A program made the translations under genes and the position numbers. The notes beneath the pieces were generated by a model. It had not been told where the DNA came from and searched no databases. It was given only the letters and a program-made list of their open reading frames with translations. A DNA stretch of 64,000 nt, taken from Plasmodiophora brassicae. Its lineage: Eukaryota; Endomyxa: Phytomyxea; Phytomyxea; Plasmodiophorida. Of this stretch, positions 22,180-32,700 are shown one piece after another. Within the stretch, counting starts at the first letter, position 1. Every line of letters starts with the position of its first letter. The DNA lies in the NCBI GenBank assembly GCA_036867785.1, contig CP145412.1:1364001-1428000 (forward strand), in the 5' to 3' direction.

Positions 22180-22944
22180 CTAAAACAGCTGGTCGTCGTC
22201 GAGCGGCGTGCACTCGCCCCGCAGGTGCGCCCTGAGCGCCTTCTCGGCATCGGCCCCGTTGAACGTCCGCGAGCAGAATAGGCAGAACGGCGGGCCGGAC
22301 GGCCGGGCGGGCGGAACGGCGTCGACGGCTTGGCCGCTGGACGACGCTGGTCCGGCGAGCCCAAACTCGCGTTCCCGGACGGGCCTGCTGTTCCCCGAGC
22401 GGGAATCAGGCCGACCTGTCTGGATGGCTCGCGACGCTGCCAGCTGGTGGTCTACTGCAGCGGGAGACCGGTGATGCGTGTTCGACGCCAGGTGGTACGC
22501 TGCTGGCGGGCGTGACGACTCGAGCGCTTGCGCAGGCTCATCCAGGTACACGAGGGGAGCGCCGTGCGCAGAATGGAGGTGCTGGGCCAGGTCAGGTAGA
22601 TGACGGAACGTGAACCTGCACTTGGTACAACGGATCCATACATGACGACCGTAGCTGCGAGCGCCAGGGCTCCAATGACGGTGTCGCGGTGGACGACCAC
22701 GGCTGGGCCGTGCGGGCGTCGACGACGACTCGCCCGGCCCGCACGTAGGAAACGCGCGGTTGGAAACGGCGTTCAAACCCGCCCGCCGCGGGCGTCCGAC
22801 TGCGAACCGCTGATGTCGACTGAACGGCACGGGGCGATCGCGGGCGGTGCCGATGCGGTCACCGTCGTCGCTGGCAGCGACCGCGAACGCCAACAGGCCA
22901 GTCGCAATCGCGAGCAGAAGTGAGCTGTCTTTCAGGAACCCCAT
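22180..22944 (-). CDS. Putative secreted protein with two C2H2-type zinc-binding sites (copy 1)
   Basis: Single exon, 254 aa from ATG at 22944. The first about 24 residues (MGFLKDSSLLLAIATGLLAF...) form a signal peptide. A long Arg/Pro/Ser-rich region follows. The first zinc finger is CTKC-x12-H-x4-H (CTKCRFTFRHLPDLAQHLHS). It is followed directly by HGAPLVYLDEPAQAL. Near the C-terminus a second C2H2-like site reads FCLFCSRTFNGADAEKALRA with His and Cys following. The neighbouring gene (23418-24101) has the same plan including the HG...YLD...AL tail of finger 1, so the two look like diverged tandem paralogues. Secretion plus zinc fingers suggests an export or effector role, which is inference. 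No homologue is known to me. Confidence 0.65.
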   Translation of the reverse strand: MGFLKDSSLLLAIATGLLAFAVAASDDGDRIGTARDRPVPFSRHQRFAVGRPRRAGLNAVSNRAFPTCGPGESSSTPARPSRGRPPRHRHWSPGARSYGRHVWIRCTKCRFTFRHLPDLAQHLHSAHGAPLVYLDEPAQALESSRPPAAYHLASNTHHRSPAAVDHQLAASRAIQTGRPDSRSGNSRPVREREFGLAGPASSSGQAVDAVPPARPSGPPFCLFCSRTFNGADAEKALRAHLRGECTPLDDDQLF

Positions 22945-23417
22945 TGTGATGCAATGGCCGGCGCCTTGCCCGGACAGGCGCGCACAGTCCGCCGGGAGCC
23001 GACGCGGGTCCGCGTGCGCGGATGGCACAAGCGGCAGCGTGCGCGCGCGCCACAGGGCTTGTCTCTGTGGTCATGGATTGTGCGCGCGGTGTGCGACTGT
23101 GGTTGTCCGGCAGGCAGCAGCGGTAGCGGAGACCAGGGTGCCAAACGGCACCTGCAATCAGCGACGTACCACTGGCCTGCCGCTGTCGGCCAGCAGTTGG
23201 CGTTGGGCTGTATGTTCGCCAACTGCCAGGCAGCCACAACCGTCCAAGCGTGTGTGCTCCAGGCCCTGCGATAACAGGACGTGCCATGCGTGGCGCGTCC
23301 CGGCCAGAACGAGGCAACACGTCGGCGGACGCCGCATCAAGGGCACTTCTATTTGAGTTTCATCGTTCAGAGCCAGGGGGCTTACTTCGAACGGAAGACG
23401 ACGCGAAACTTAGCCGT
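22945..23417. other. Spacer between the two secreted C2H2 genes
   Basis: About 470 bp holding the promoter of the downstream copy and the 3' end of the upstream copy (both minus strand). The open frames here on both strands are short and without recognisable content. No repeat flanking the pair was noticed by eye. Confidence 0.4.
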
Positions 23418-24101
23418 CTAGGGCCCGCCGAACGAAATGAAACATTGACCCGTTTCATCGATATCGTCGTACGGCGGCGCGCCGGACGCTTGACCGCTGG
23501 CGCCATCGGTGGCCGTCATTGGTCGACCGAATGCCAGCTGCCGCGGTTCCTTGTGGCAGCCACAACACAACTGAACGTCCACTTCGTGACGGGAGTTGCT
23601 CAACAACACCGAACAGTAGTGACATCGGGGACGGCCATCATTTGGCTGCATTCTTGTTGGTGTCGAGGTTCCTGGATGACCGGGATCACGGCAGGGCACT
23701 GATGTACGATAGTCGTGGTGCTCCCTGATGTTGAAGCGGTTGCTGGCGATCCTAGATGGAGGATAGCGTGCACGACGCCGTCCGCGCGTTGACCATGCAA
23801 TGGGCGTCGTTGCTGGACCTGGAAGTTCAGCGGGCTCGTGTTCGTGCTGACCCGGATCTGCCTGCCTTGCCGACAACGCTGCCTCTGGCATATAGTCGAG
23901 ATACATGCCAGCGTGACTGTTTCCGTGCTCCAACCATAGGTGGTCATTCAGGGCCGGCTCGTCGTGGAACGTCGTCGTCCGACAAGGGGGGCAAAAGAAG
24001 CGCGCAGCGTAGTCGGCGTCACCGGCGTCATCGGCGGCGAATACCACGACGTCACCAGTGAGGAGCGCGATCAGCAGTGCGCAATGGTACAGGCACGTCA
24101 T
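23418..24101 (-). CDS. Putative secreted protein with two C2H2-type zinc-binding sites (copy 2)
   Basis: Single exon, 227 aa from ATG at 24101. The signal peptide is MTCLYHCALLIALLTGDVVV, with a likely cut before ADDAGDAD. Finger 1 is CPPC-x13-H-x4-H (CPPCRTTTFHDEPALNDH), followed by HGNSHAGMYLDYMPEAAL. That segment matches copy 1 in the order HG-(3-5)-YLD-(4)-AL. A Pro/Arg-rich linker leads to a Cys cluster CHYCSVLL...QLCCGCHK. The C-terminus is Gly/Asp rich. Compared with copy 1 the linker is shorter and the second site has more Cys and fewer His. The longer frame upstream starts with a non-ATG codon, so 24101 is the natural start. Function unknown. Confidence 0.65.
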   Translation of the reverse strand: MTCLYHCALLIALLTGDVVVFAADDAGDADYAARFFCPPCRTTTFHDEPALNDHLWLEHGNSHAGMYLDYMPEAALSARQADPGQHEHEPAELPGPATTPIAWSTRGRRRARYPPSRIASNRFNIREHHDYRTSVPCRDPGHPGTSTPTRMQPNDGRPRCHYCSVLLSNSRHEVDVQLCCGCHKEPRQLAFGRPMTATDGASGQASGAPPYDDIDETGQCFISFGGP

Positions 24102-24738
24102 CGTCACAGTATCCAACAGATCTCGAACGGATGCAGCGGGTTTCTCGACTGCGACCGCCCAGGCGCCAGAGGCCCAGATCCCTCCGGGCCCCGTGGCAAG
24201 CCCGGAGTTTTCCTACGTACTGCCCGCCCAAACCGATTCGGGGTCCCAAATCCTGTACTGCCTGTTGCCAGCACGCTTGGAATGTTCCAACACGCATGGA
24301 CGGAACAATTCGGCGTGCAACCTCGCACACGAGGACAGACTACTAAACACTTGTCATATAGAATATCGTATGGTCGTCTGTCACGAATTCAGTGTACGTA
24401 GGCTCGAAGAAGTCGTCATCGACGTCATCGGCGGCGATAGACACGTCGCGTCAAAATAAATATGATCGTCAAAAGGAATGCGAATACACTTTCCAGGAGC
24501 GCCATTGCTGCAGTACCGGTGCAGGTCAGTGTTCTGGAGCACGTCGCACAGTTAGGCTACCGTGCCATGCAGGCAGCGATGTAGCTCGTCACATCCGGGT
24601 GATGAGTGGTGAACAAAAAGGGCGGTAGAATTTGCAGGCGGCTCATCATCACTCAGGTTGGAATGTCACGCAGTGACCCGCGAGTCGCGTTTTTGGCGGA
24701 GTCGGCAGTCTGCATAGGACGAGGTCGCCCGGCTGTTG
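24102..24738. other. Intergenic region, no gene recognised
   Basis: About 640 bp upstream of both the minus-strand secreted-protein gene and the plus-strand COX7A-like gene. Short open frames on both strands show no domain. It presumably holds the two divergent promoters. Confidence 0.4.
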
Positions 24739-25143
24739 ATGCTGCGAGCAGGAAGTGTCCGTCAGGTCAAGGGGTCGGTCCGCCACCTGTTTGGCGGGCC
24801 GCCTCGCATTAAGGAGTACCAGAAGGTGCGGTTGAACGACGTTGCCGCGACAGTCCCGGTCTGACGGCGGTTCTCGTGGCAGGCGATCCAGAGCGAGCAT
24901 GTGCCGACGTTCCTGAAGGTCTGGTTACGCATGTAGAATCGCGATGTGTCTGTAATGATTGGTAATGTCCGAAGAACAACTGGGGCAAGGCGACGTACGC
25001 GGTGGCATTCTGGGGCGTGTCCTTCGGCGTTGTTGGCACGCTGTGGATGTACAAGAACATGGTCTTGGGTGGGTATATTCCAGCGATTTATCGCGGGTTA
25101 ACGAAAATTAACAGCTCTATCTTCAGGTGTGAACAAGAATTGA
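24739..25143 (+). CDS. Cytochrome c oxidase subunit 7A-like small mitochondrial membrane protein
   Basis: Four small exons, 24739-24825, 24883-24918, 24975-25068 and 25127-25143 (234 nt, 77 aa), with introns of 56-58 bp. The second exon has 36 nt and the last only 17 nt. The N-terminus MLRAGSVRQVKGSVRHLFGG is basic like a mitochondrial targeting region. Then IKEYQKAIQSEHVPTFLK resembles the COX7A segment KQKLFQ..NGIPVYLKGG. A single transmembrane helix follows (ATYAVAFWGVSFGVVGTLWM), ending YKNMVLGVNKN. Without the last splice the frame would run on for about 80 unrelated residues. The family call rests on size, topology and the short pre-helix motif. Confidence 0.65.
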
Positions 25144-25453
25144 GTGGCTGCTGGAGTGCGTCGTTCTCCAATACATTCCTACCGACCTTCACCGCGGCCA
25201 CGGCCGCTTCGTCCAACCAGACATCGAACAGTGCCGCTGGGAGGCATATTATACGTTTATTGAGCGCACCAGCCATATTGCAGGCGATCGACAATCTTCG
25301 GTCCTAGTCCATACGTACACAGGTGTCCGCACTGAGAATATGTCATGAGTGTCCAGCCTGCGGAGAGTCGCTGCTCGACGTGGCCAGGTCCTTATGGCAC
25401 TGCATGATGAAACGGCAATTCCTCCGGGGCGGGTATCGCTAATCTGATGAATA

Positions 25454-26364
25454 TCATAGGCACACTTGGCGACGCTTTTCCAGCAGCGCCGACGTCGGGC
25501 CCCATAGCTGTGCGGACCGATTCGATAGCAATTTGACAACCATCATACTAGTTTCCTGGGCGAACTCGGCAACCCCTACAACGGAAACGGTTGGCCAATC
25601 GGATGAGGGGGGACGCCGAGCCCCCGCTTACCCTTCTGGGTGATATGAGCGTAGGTCAAGCAGAGTGTCTCCAGGCGGGGGCACTTGACGCTGATAGTCC
25701 TCAACGCTCGATCTGTGACGCCGTCTCGTTGTGCACTGCGGCACCGTCCTTTAAACAGAGTGAAATGCACCAGCTGTGGACATGCACTGGCGACGGCTCT
25801 AACGCCTACATCGCTGACCGACCCGCACCAGTCCACTTCGAATCGCTTCAAACGCCTCGACACGCACGCGGACAGGTCCACAAGGAACGCGTCATCAATG
25901 ACGCTGCCGCATCCAGTGAAGACCAGGTCGGTCAGGCGCCCTAATCTGGAGAATAACCTACAGAACGCCGGTCTGGGTAATCGACGCAGGTCGGCGCCCG
26001 TCAGCACCAACGACTGGACCGTGTTCGTGAAGCGCGCGTCGGTACCGGCACGGTGCAAGCGTTGCGATACGGGGGCGACCTTCGTGCATACCGATCGGAA
26101 ATCCAAGAACGTCAGAACGTGGGCGAGAAGGTCGTCAGGCAGGGCAGACAGTCGATCTCCCGCCCTGCTGACGCGCGTCACGGCTTGATCGAGTTTACCT
26201 GCTTGGCTTGTAAACAGCACCCGACACGGTCCGTTCCGTTCGACGCGTCGCAATGGAGCACCTTCACCTAGCACTGGCGATCGTCGTGGGCGCTTGCGTG
26301 CGTCATGGGTCGTAAATGCGCCCGGGCGCTTACGCGGAACTAGGAGCACGGTCACCATCATCAT
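25454..26364 (-). CDS. F-box/leucine-rich-repeat protein
   Basis: Exons on the minus strand 26364-25632 and 25575-25454 (855 nt, 284 aa). An F-box lies near residue 70: LSALPDDLLAHVLTFLDFRS followed by VCTKVAPVSQRLH. Four or so LRR units of the cysteine-containing type follow: LTDLVFTGCGSVIDDAFLVD, LKRFEVDWCGSVSDVGVRAV, LVHFTLFKGRC...VTDRALRTI and LETLCLTYAHITQKG. After the intron the protein ends SALLEKRRQVCL. F-box/LRR proteins bring substrates to SCF ubiquitin ligases through Skp1. The frame extends further 5' only from a non-ATG codon through a CA-rich stretch, so the ATG triplet at 26364 is the likely start. Confidence 0.82.
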
Positions 26365-26826
26365 TCTTGGAGAGGCAGCAGGTAGCGCGCCGGTTGACGT
26401 GTCGTTGTCGCGCACGTCCCTTACTCGAACACACACACGCACAAACACGCAGGCGCGACGATACGATCGAGCGGTACGCAGAGCCTATGACTATGGGAAC
26501 GCGCGGGCACTGTCGGGCAGCAGGGGCCACGCGACCCCCCCTTCAATACAGATTCCAGAATGATCCAGTATCTTGCCGATGATTCCACTGGGTATATTCG
26601 GATCTGATTGCTGCTTCCAGTGTTTGAGCGATTCGCTGGATCATCTGACGAGGACATCCGTTCCTGATAACGTCAACCTAATTGCCGGCAGCTCTAGACG
26701 CCAACCTATCGCTCCGGTAGGCGTGTGCGTCGGCGGCGGCGTCGCACAGCCTCTACGTCGTTCAGCGGCGCCCTACTTGCACCCGCAGCCGACCTTCGAA
26801 ATCACACGGGAATGCCCTCTGTCCGT
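26365..26826. other. Intergenic region with short CA-rich tract
   Basis: Contains a run of ACACACACGCACAAACAC near 26,430-26,447, just upstream of the F-box gene. Otherwise no gene, tRNA or repeat was recognised. Confidence 0.45.
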
Positions 26827-27227
26827 TTAGGAGTCGCCTTCAAATGATAGTTCGCCATCATCGACTGCGGAATTGTCATCGTCGAGGGCGCCGATCTCGT
26901 CATCCGTCTCTTCAATGTCGTCCTCGTCGACATTGGGGTCGCCGTGGTCCATCAGCGGTGTGGACAGCTGGGCACGGGTATCGCCCGCCGACGCCTGCCC
27001 AGGGTCCCCGTCCGCCGCCATACAGTCGCTGGCGAGCTTCAGCGCCTCCAACTGCCCGACCCGTCAGCCACCCGCACGTCGCACATCGGCACCACCATCA
27101 CATCGACCTTCTTGGAATACAGGACCTCGAGCTTCTCCAGCGCCGCATCCTTCTCTGCCAACGACTCCGGCGGCGGCAGCGATGACGACGGCGGGCGCGG
27201 GACAAAGCGCGGCGGCGGCGCCAACAT
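26827..27227 (-). CDS. Small protein with acidic C-terminus, family unknown
   Basis: Exons on the minus strand 27227-27093 and 27051-26827 (360 nt, 119 aa), joined by a 41 bp intron. An in-frame TGA five codons before the ATG supports the start. Residues 1-25 are Pro-rich (MLAPPPRFVPRPPSSSLPPP), then a predicted helix (SLAEKDAALEKLEVLYSKKV) and LEALKLASDCM. The last 40 residues are very acidic, e.g. NVDEDDIEETDDEIGALDDD. A subunit of a larger nuclear complex would fit such a shape, but I cannot name it. The exact intron donor could be three bases further upstream. Confidence 0.55.
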
Positions 27228-27358
27228 CGCAGCACCGGGTCAGTCCGTGTGGTCCCGCCGTGCCATCGTTTCGAGCGAACTCCATCTACAGGCGACGACA
27301 GCGATGGGGCAGGAGCGCGCCCTCGTCCAAAGACGTTGTGTATACTGTGGCACAGCTG

Positions 27359-28654
27359 CTACGGCCGTGCCGTTGTTGCTATTGCCCGCGCCGCCTGGAT
27401 CACCTCGTCGACGTCGACGACCATGGGGGTATCGGCGGTTCCCGACCGCGCAACGACGCGTTCGTACCTGGCGCCGAGGGCGATCACGGTCTGGTGGTGG
27501 CATTCGTTATGGCTCCCGTCCGCCATGTTCGATGTGGGCGGCTGGATTTCGATCACGGCGACGCGGGCGGCATCGGCGAAGACGACGTTGGAGATCCCGG
27601 CGCCATGTGGCGCAACGATCAGATCGGCAACGTAATGCTTCCGGACGGCATCGTCCATGCTCTCGCTCGGGCCGTAAACGACAATGTCGGCATCCGGGAA
27701 CGTGTTCGCCAACGCCTTCACCAGGTCGTCGTGGTTGCTCAGCGACCTTGAACTGGATCGCTTCTGGACGACGATCCGCAACCTGGCATCGCGTTCGACG
27801 AGGTGTGCGCCGTTCCGGGCCGCCCATCGCTGTCGGAACACCCGGTTGAAGAATTGGACCGCGGGTGAACGCGCCTGCCCGCACCCGGTGGTGGCAGGCA
27901 CGATCAGGCGCCGGGCGAACCAGACGCGGTTCTCGTTGTACGAGATGACTCGCGACGGGTCGATACCGGCCAGGTCGAACAGGAAATTGCTGGCATCACC
28001 CATCGTGAACGCCAGGATGCGAATCGATGGGTCGGCGATGACGTCGTCGTAGACCAGCGCCAGGCGCATGAACTGCTCCATGAAGAAGTGGTAGAACCCG
28101 TACCCCCAGACCTGTACGATGGAGACGACGGTTCCAGATAGAAACTCACGTGGCCGGGACGCGTCCAAGTGCTTGATTGGATCGAAAGGCGGGTTGCCAC
28201 CAAAGCAGCCGCCTGGCGTCCATTGAAAGTCGCAGTTGTAGACGTAGGCGCGCTCCTGCGCCACGAACGCGTTGTTCAGGACGGCGACAGCTCCAGGGAG
28301 GGACGTGCCCCTGATGTCGACGTAGTCGAAGTCAGGCCGTTGCGTGAAGACATGATCGGCGAGACCGGGCGGTGGGACACCGTCGATGATCACCGGGGGA
28401 TGTTGCCGAATCTCGTCAGGGACGGCGAACGACTGAAGGGCGTCATCCGAATTGATAGGGCACCCCGGGGATGGAACCGCGTTATCAGTCCTCGACCTGG
28501 TGTTCATATTGGCCAGGCCGGCCGCCGCCTGCGTGCTTCGCTCTCTGTCGAAGGCGATGAGCAGAGCATGCCAGACGATTGTGATGACAACGATCATCCA
28601 GAGGAGCAGAAGCGCCGTCCTGAGCCGGACTGGCGCGCGAGGATGATGTGGCAT
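27359..28654 (-). CDS. Family 61 glycosyltransferase (DUF563), type II membrane protein
   Basis: Single exon, 431 aa from the ATG at 28654. A short cytosolic tail is followed by one signal anchor (LLLLWMIVVITIVWHALLIA) and a lumenal catalytic domain. Family 61 features: VWGYGFYHFFMEQFMRLALV, where family members have a conserved N/GxxHFxxE.xxR; RLIVPATTGC; RLRIVVQKRSSSRSLSNHDD in place of the family's ISR.....RRI.N; and, near the C-terminus, VADLIVAPHGAGISNVVFAD, the classic GAG(L/I)xN.xF motif. Members transfer Xyl, GlcNAc or Ara to glycans in the Golgi; the sugar here is unknown. The longer frame begins at a non-ATG codon. Confidence 0.88.
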   Translation of the reverse strand: MPHHPRAPVRLRTALLLLWMIVVITIVWHALLIAFDRERSTQAAAGLANMNTRSRTDNAVPSPGCPINSDDALQSFAVPDEIRQHPPVIIDGVPPPGLADHVFTQRPDFDYVDIRGTSLPGAVAVLNNAFVAQERAYVYNCDFQWTPGGCFGGNPPFDPIKHLDASRPREFLSGTVVSIVQVWGYGFYHFFMEQFMRLALVYDDVIADPSIRILAFTMGDASNFLFDLAGIDPSRVISYNENRVWFARRLIVPATTGCGQARSPAVQFFNRVFRQRWAARNGAHLVERDARLRIVVQKRSSSRSLSNHDDLVKALANTFPDADIVVYGPSESMDDAVRKHYVADLIVAPHGAGISNVVFADAARVAVIEIQPPTSNMADGSHNECHHQTVIALGARYERVVARSGTADTPMVVDVDEVIQAARAIATTARP

Positions 28655-28750
28655 TGGGGGGAGACCGATCTGGACCAGCAGGCCGCCGTCGCTTTTCAAT
28701 CGTAATGGGGCTGCGCGTCACCCAGGCAGCACTGGAGGATCCGATGGAAG

Positions 28751-29560
28751 TTACACTGCAAGGCGGCGCCTGCTATCAGATTCCAGACGCGCACAATGTG
28801 AAACAATGTGCGGAATAGCCGAATAGGGCACACCACGTCCAATTCGCACACCCTTAAAAAACTCGACCCTCCCCTTCCCCCACTTTCCGACGTGCCTTTC
28901 GAACACATTCTTGTCCAGTGCCTTGGAGAGTAGGTCAGCCAGGTTCGTGTTACTCGGCACGTATTGAAGTCGTGCACGGGAGAAGTGGTACGGGTAGTCT
29001 TGAGCACGTCACGTCCTGAAATAGAGTAGCAGCGCTGTTGATTCGCGACACCCGCCTCATGCGGTGTGTACATCCACACTGCCGCACTTCCGCAGGAGCG
29101 CTCGGGGCGACGGTGTGTGCTTGAAGCTGTCTGACCTACCCAGGGTGTCGTCCTCGTATAGGCCAACCAGGCAGAGTACGTCGAGAACCCAACGGAGAGT
29201 CATTGAGGATCGCGCAAGACTTTCCCGTCCCGAGAGCGAGCGCTGATGGAAGACGTTCTGTGATTCGTATACAGCCTTAAGCGTCACCAGAATGAGGCCT
29301 GTACAGTGGCGCGTAATTCCAACTGTGGCGGTGTCTTCCGATCCCATTGACACAGCACATGTGTTGGGCATCTGAGAGATGCATGCCCAGGGCGCGGTGC
29401 ACCCAGCGACCGCGTTTCCTTCGCCGTACCGACATGCCAACCAACAACGATCAGGCTGGCAAGTACCAGTGGACGAAACGCCTTCGTCCCTACCCATTCT
29501 CTGGACGTTCCACTCATAAAAACGGTCACCGGCATTCTGCCAGCCTGCACGCATGGAGGA
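28751..29560 (-). mobile_element. Remnant of a Ty1/copia LTR retrotransposon (fossil)
   Basis: The minus strand carries the end of a copia-type polyprotein: the RNase H C-terminus (YVPSNTNLADLLSKALDK, FERH) and weaker traces of the upstream RNase H region up to about 29,560. No LTRs, gag or integrase were recognised. The copy is broken in several places and looks old. The boundaries are approximate; it sits between the GT61 gene and the 5' region of the ASPM gene. Confidence 0.6.
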
Positions 29561-29757
29561 ATGTCATCGCTGGGCCGAGTCTTGAGTGCTTGGCCGTTCG
29601 TCCTGCTTCCTGGCCTTGTCTGGCCGTTGGGCCGGGCTGGGGGGAAGGCCGAAGGGAAGATGGGGGCTCCCCCTCTGCTGACGCGCAGAATTCAGCGCGC
29701 CCGTCAGTTTGTTTTTGGGCGCGGCGGGCTGCCGGCGGCTCGTCCAGTTCGCCCAAG

Positions 29758-32700
29758 ATGGGAGAGGGCGTCGCAGCCTGTGCCGTCGACGTGGGCGCGG
29801 CGGAGGCGCCTCCCCCCGAAACCGACGCCATCATGGACGCCGCGGGTGCATGTCTGCGGCTGGAAGGGTTTGCTCCTCCAACGTTTGTGGAGTTTGGCCG
29901 TGTTCGCGTACGGGAGACCCACTGCGATGTGATGTGCGTGCCACTGTTCTGATCGCTTGGTGGTAGGTTGGTACGTCGTCACGTAAATCGTTGACCATTG
30001 TCAATCCTGGTAGATCTGCTCTGAGCGTCGTTATTGACCCGATTGCCGATCCCGCGTTCCAACTGGATCGCACCGTCCTTGACGTTGCTGAATGTGGAGG
30101 CCGTGCCGACGTCTTTATCACCTGGTCGCCGACAGAGGGAAACCCGGATGGCAAGAACGTGCGCGTGTCGCTCTCGTTACGATCGAATTCCCGTCAGAAA
30201 TTCAAAGTTGTCCTAACTGGTGCTTCTGTTCGGGGATCACACGATCCGAGACGAGGCACGCGTCCTCGGCGTAAATGGAATTCGACCAAGGCTAAACCAT
30301 CGAGGAACAACTTTGTCGATGAGAACGTTGATGACAACAGCGTCGTCGCGACCGAACCCGTCATGTCGACTGGGAAAGGAGTTGCGTGGACGGCTGATTT
30401 AGAAGCCCCATTGTCGAGACGGCTCCCTGATCCAGCCACAGACGTGCGTTGGAAAACTTGTGAGGGCGCTTCGGGACATCCTGTGGCAAGCGTCCCTACA
30501 AGTGTGGCTGTTGAAGGTGCTTGTGAAACGAAAAAGACAGACGAAGGCGAGGGCGATGGCGCTAACGTTGATTCGACCAAGACTCTTGGTAATGAGGTTG
30601 CGTCAGTTGCATGGAGTTCCAATGTACCATGCGACATTTCGGTCGCCGAGCTGCAGCCAAGCAACACTCATCTCTTCGCAAACGAAGGCGACGAACACGA
30701 TGTATCTGATATGGTGCCTGGGCCTGATGTCAAAAATAATTCGCCTGGCGACTCTCAAGCAGATGGAACGATTCATGCAGGCACCGACGAAATTGAAACC
30801 GGCGCTGCTACGATCAAAGGCAGGTCGGTAGCGTGGACATCAGAACACCCTCCAGAAGCCTCCGCTACTTCTCAGCAACCGAATCGGTCCTCCGCTCTCG
30901 TTCAGCGACGTGGGCACACACCCAAAACCGAGACCAATGGCGCGGACACGAGCGAAAGAAATGCCACTGGATCCGGCACTTGTGCAGCCAAAGGCAGGGT
31001 GATAGCATGGACAGCAGACCTGGATTCAGGTGCATCGATTCCCTCTCAGCAACCAAAGCGGGCTCCAACTGTCGGTCAGAAACGTGGCCATCCATCTTCC
31101 CGGACGGCAACGGCCCAACGTTCAGACACATCCGGAACGCGTTCCCGCAAAGCCCATGTCTCGAAAGCGATGGAACAAGTTGATGAAGGCAAGGCGCCGG
31201 TCTCGACTGCTACTGTCACAAAGCATCGCAGTCGCGTTAGCTCCGCAATCACTCGCGTGAAACATGGGCAACAGTCGGGTTATCACAGGCAACTTGCGTA
31301 TGACGAGCAGTGGATGGAAAAGCAAACAACTGGATTTGTTGCCTGGGTCAACTTCGTGTTCAAGCAGAGGGAGTTCCCGGAGTCGTTCATCAGCGGTATG
31401 ACGTTATGCGCATGTGAGATATTTGGCGCTGACAGGTTGCGTAGAGCGCGAAACGAGTACCACGTTCACTACGGCCGCTGAACGTCGTGCTCATGCGCAT
31501 CTGTTGCAGCGTGCGTTCTACTTTTATCGGTCACATCCCGTTCAGACCATTATCAGCAGACTGGAAAAGGCTGTATCGGAAGGCCAGCTGCGTATTCGGG
31601 ATGACATCCAGATGCTAAACGACCTTGGGCTGCGGGATCGTTTTGTGGGTATCCTGTCATCGTACCATAATGCATGGCTGCGACTGGCGCTTGAAACAGG
31701 CATGCTTTACTTCGTTTCGCTGGCGACAACCTATTACTGACACGTCTTTCAACCAGTGTACGGTGAATTTCTAGCCAAGTCCTTGTGCCTAAGGCATTTC
31801 ATTCAAACGCGGCTCCTGTCAAATGCTGAAATCGATCGAGAGCATGCGTACATGTACACTCCGCAAGGCCAACCCTTCTTTACCGAAGCTCATCAACCTG
31901 CAATGCGCTCTTTCGTCCTGAAAAAGTTTTTACAATTGGTTCTGTTTCTCGACATGGCTAAGACCCAGAGTAAGGACAACCTGTCGCTGTGCCCGGAGAA
32001 GCTAACATGCATGTGCAGACGTATTTCCTGTGTCGCCGCGGTTGTTCAACACCACCGGAACAATCAAGTCAACCAAAGCGGTTCTGTTCGAATTTTCTGC
32101 TGTGTTCATGGCCGGCATGGGTGATTTCGCCAGGGCGATTTTTCTGTCTTGTGGTTACGAGTGTGCGGCGTCGCAGTCACCTTTGGACGAATTCGACTTT
32201 TCCGTCAAGGATTTGGGGAACGATTTTCGTGATGGTGTGCGCCTGTGTGCTTTAGCAGATCGACCCGAAATATTTAAAAAGGTATTGTATCGCGAAACAC
32301 TGCCGTTTCTCTGCCTGAGCCGCCAGACAGATTCTACTGCCTGCCGTGAATACGACACGGAAGAAGCATAATGTTGGGCTTGCAATGCAAGCCTTTTTCG
32401 ATCAAGGCATTTCTCTGAACTCGGTACGTGTGTTCGAAATGGTGATGTCTCGTGAAGGCGATTAAGTAACGAACGTCAGTGTCCGGCCGATGAAATCGTA
32501 TCAGGAAACCGCGAACACACCCTTGACCTTCTTTGGAGAGTGGCGATTCAGCTCCGGATTCCTGCCCTTGTTGACGCTGCGACATTGTTCTGGGAGTCGC
32601 GGTTAATCGAACGTGATCTGACGAAGGATCGTTTGTCCGCGAAGGCAAATTTGGGCTCACCACCGATCATGTACCCTAATTGTCCTCAGTTGCAGGTAGG

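Noticed and set aside
26430-26447. CA-rich tract as a microsatellite or promoter element
   Set aside because: Too short and imperfect to call; it also explains the spurious Val/Arg-rich N-terminal extension of the F-box frame.
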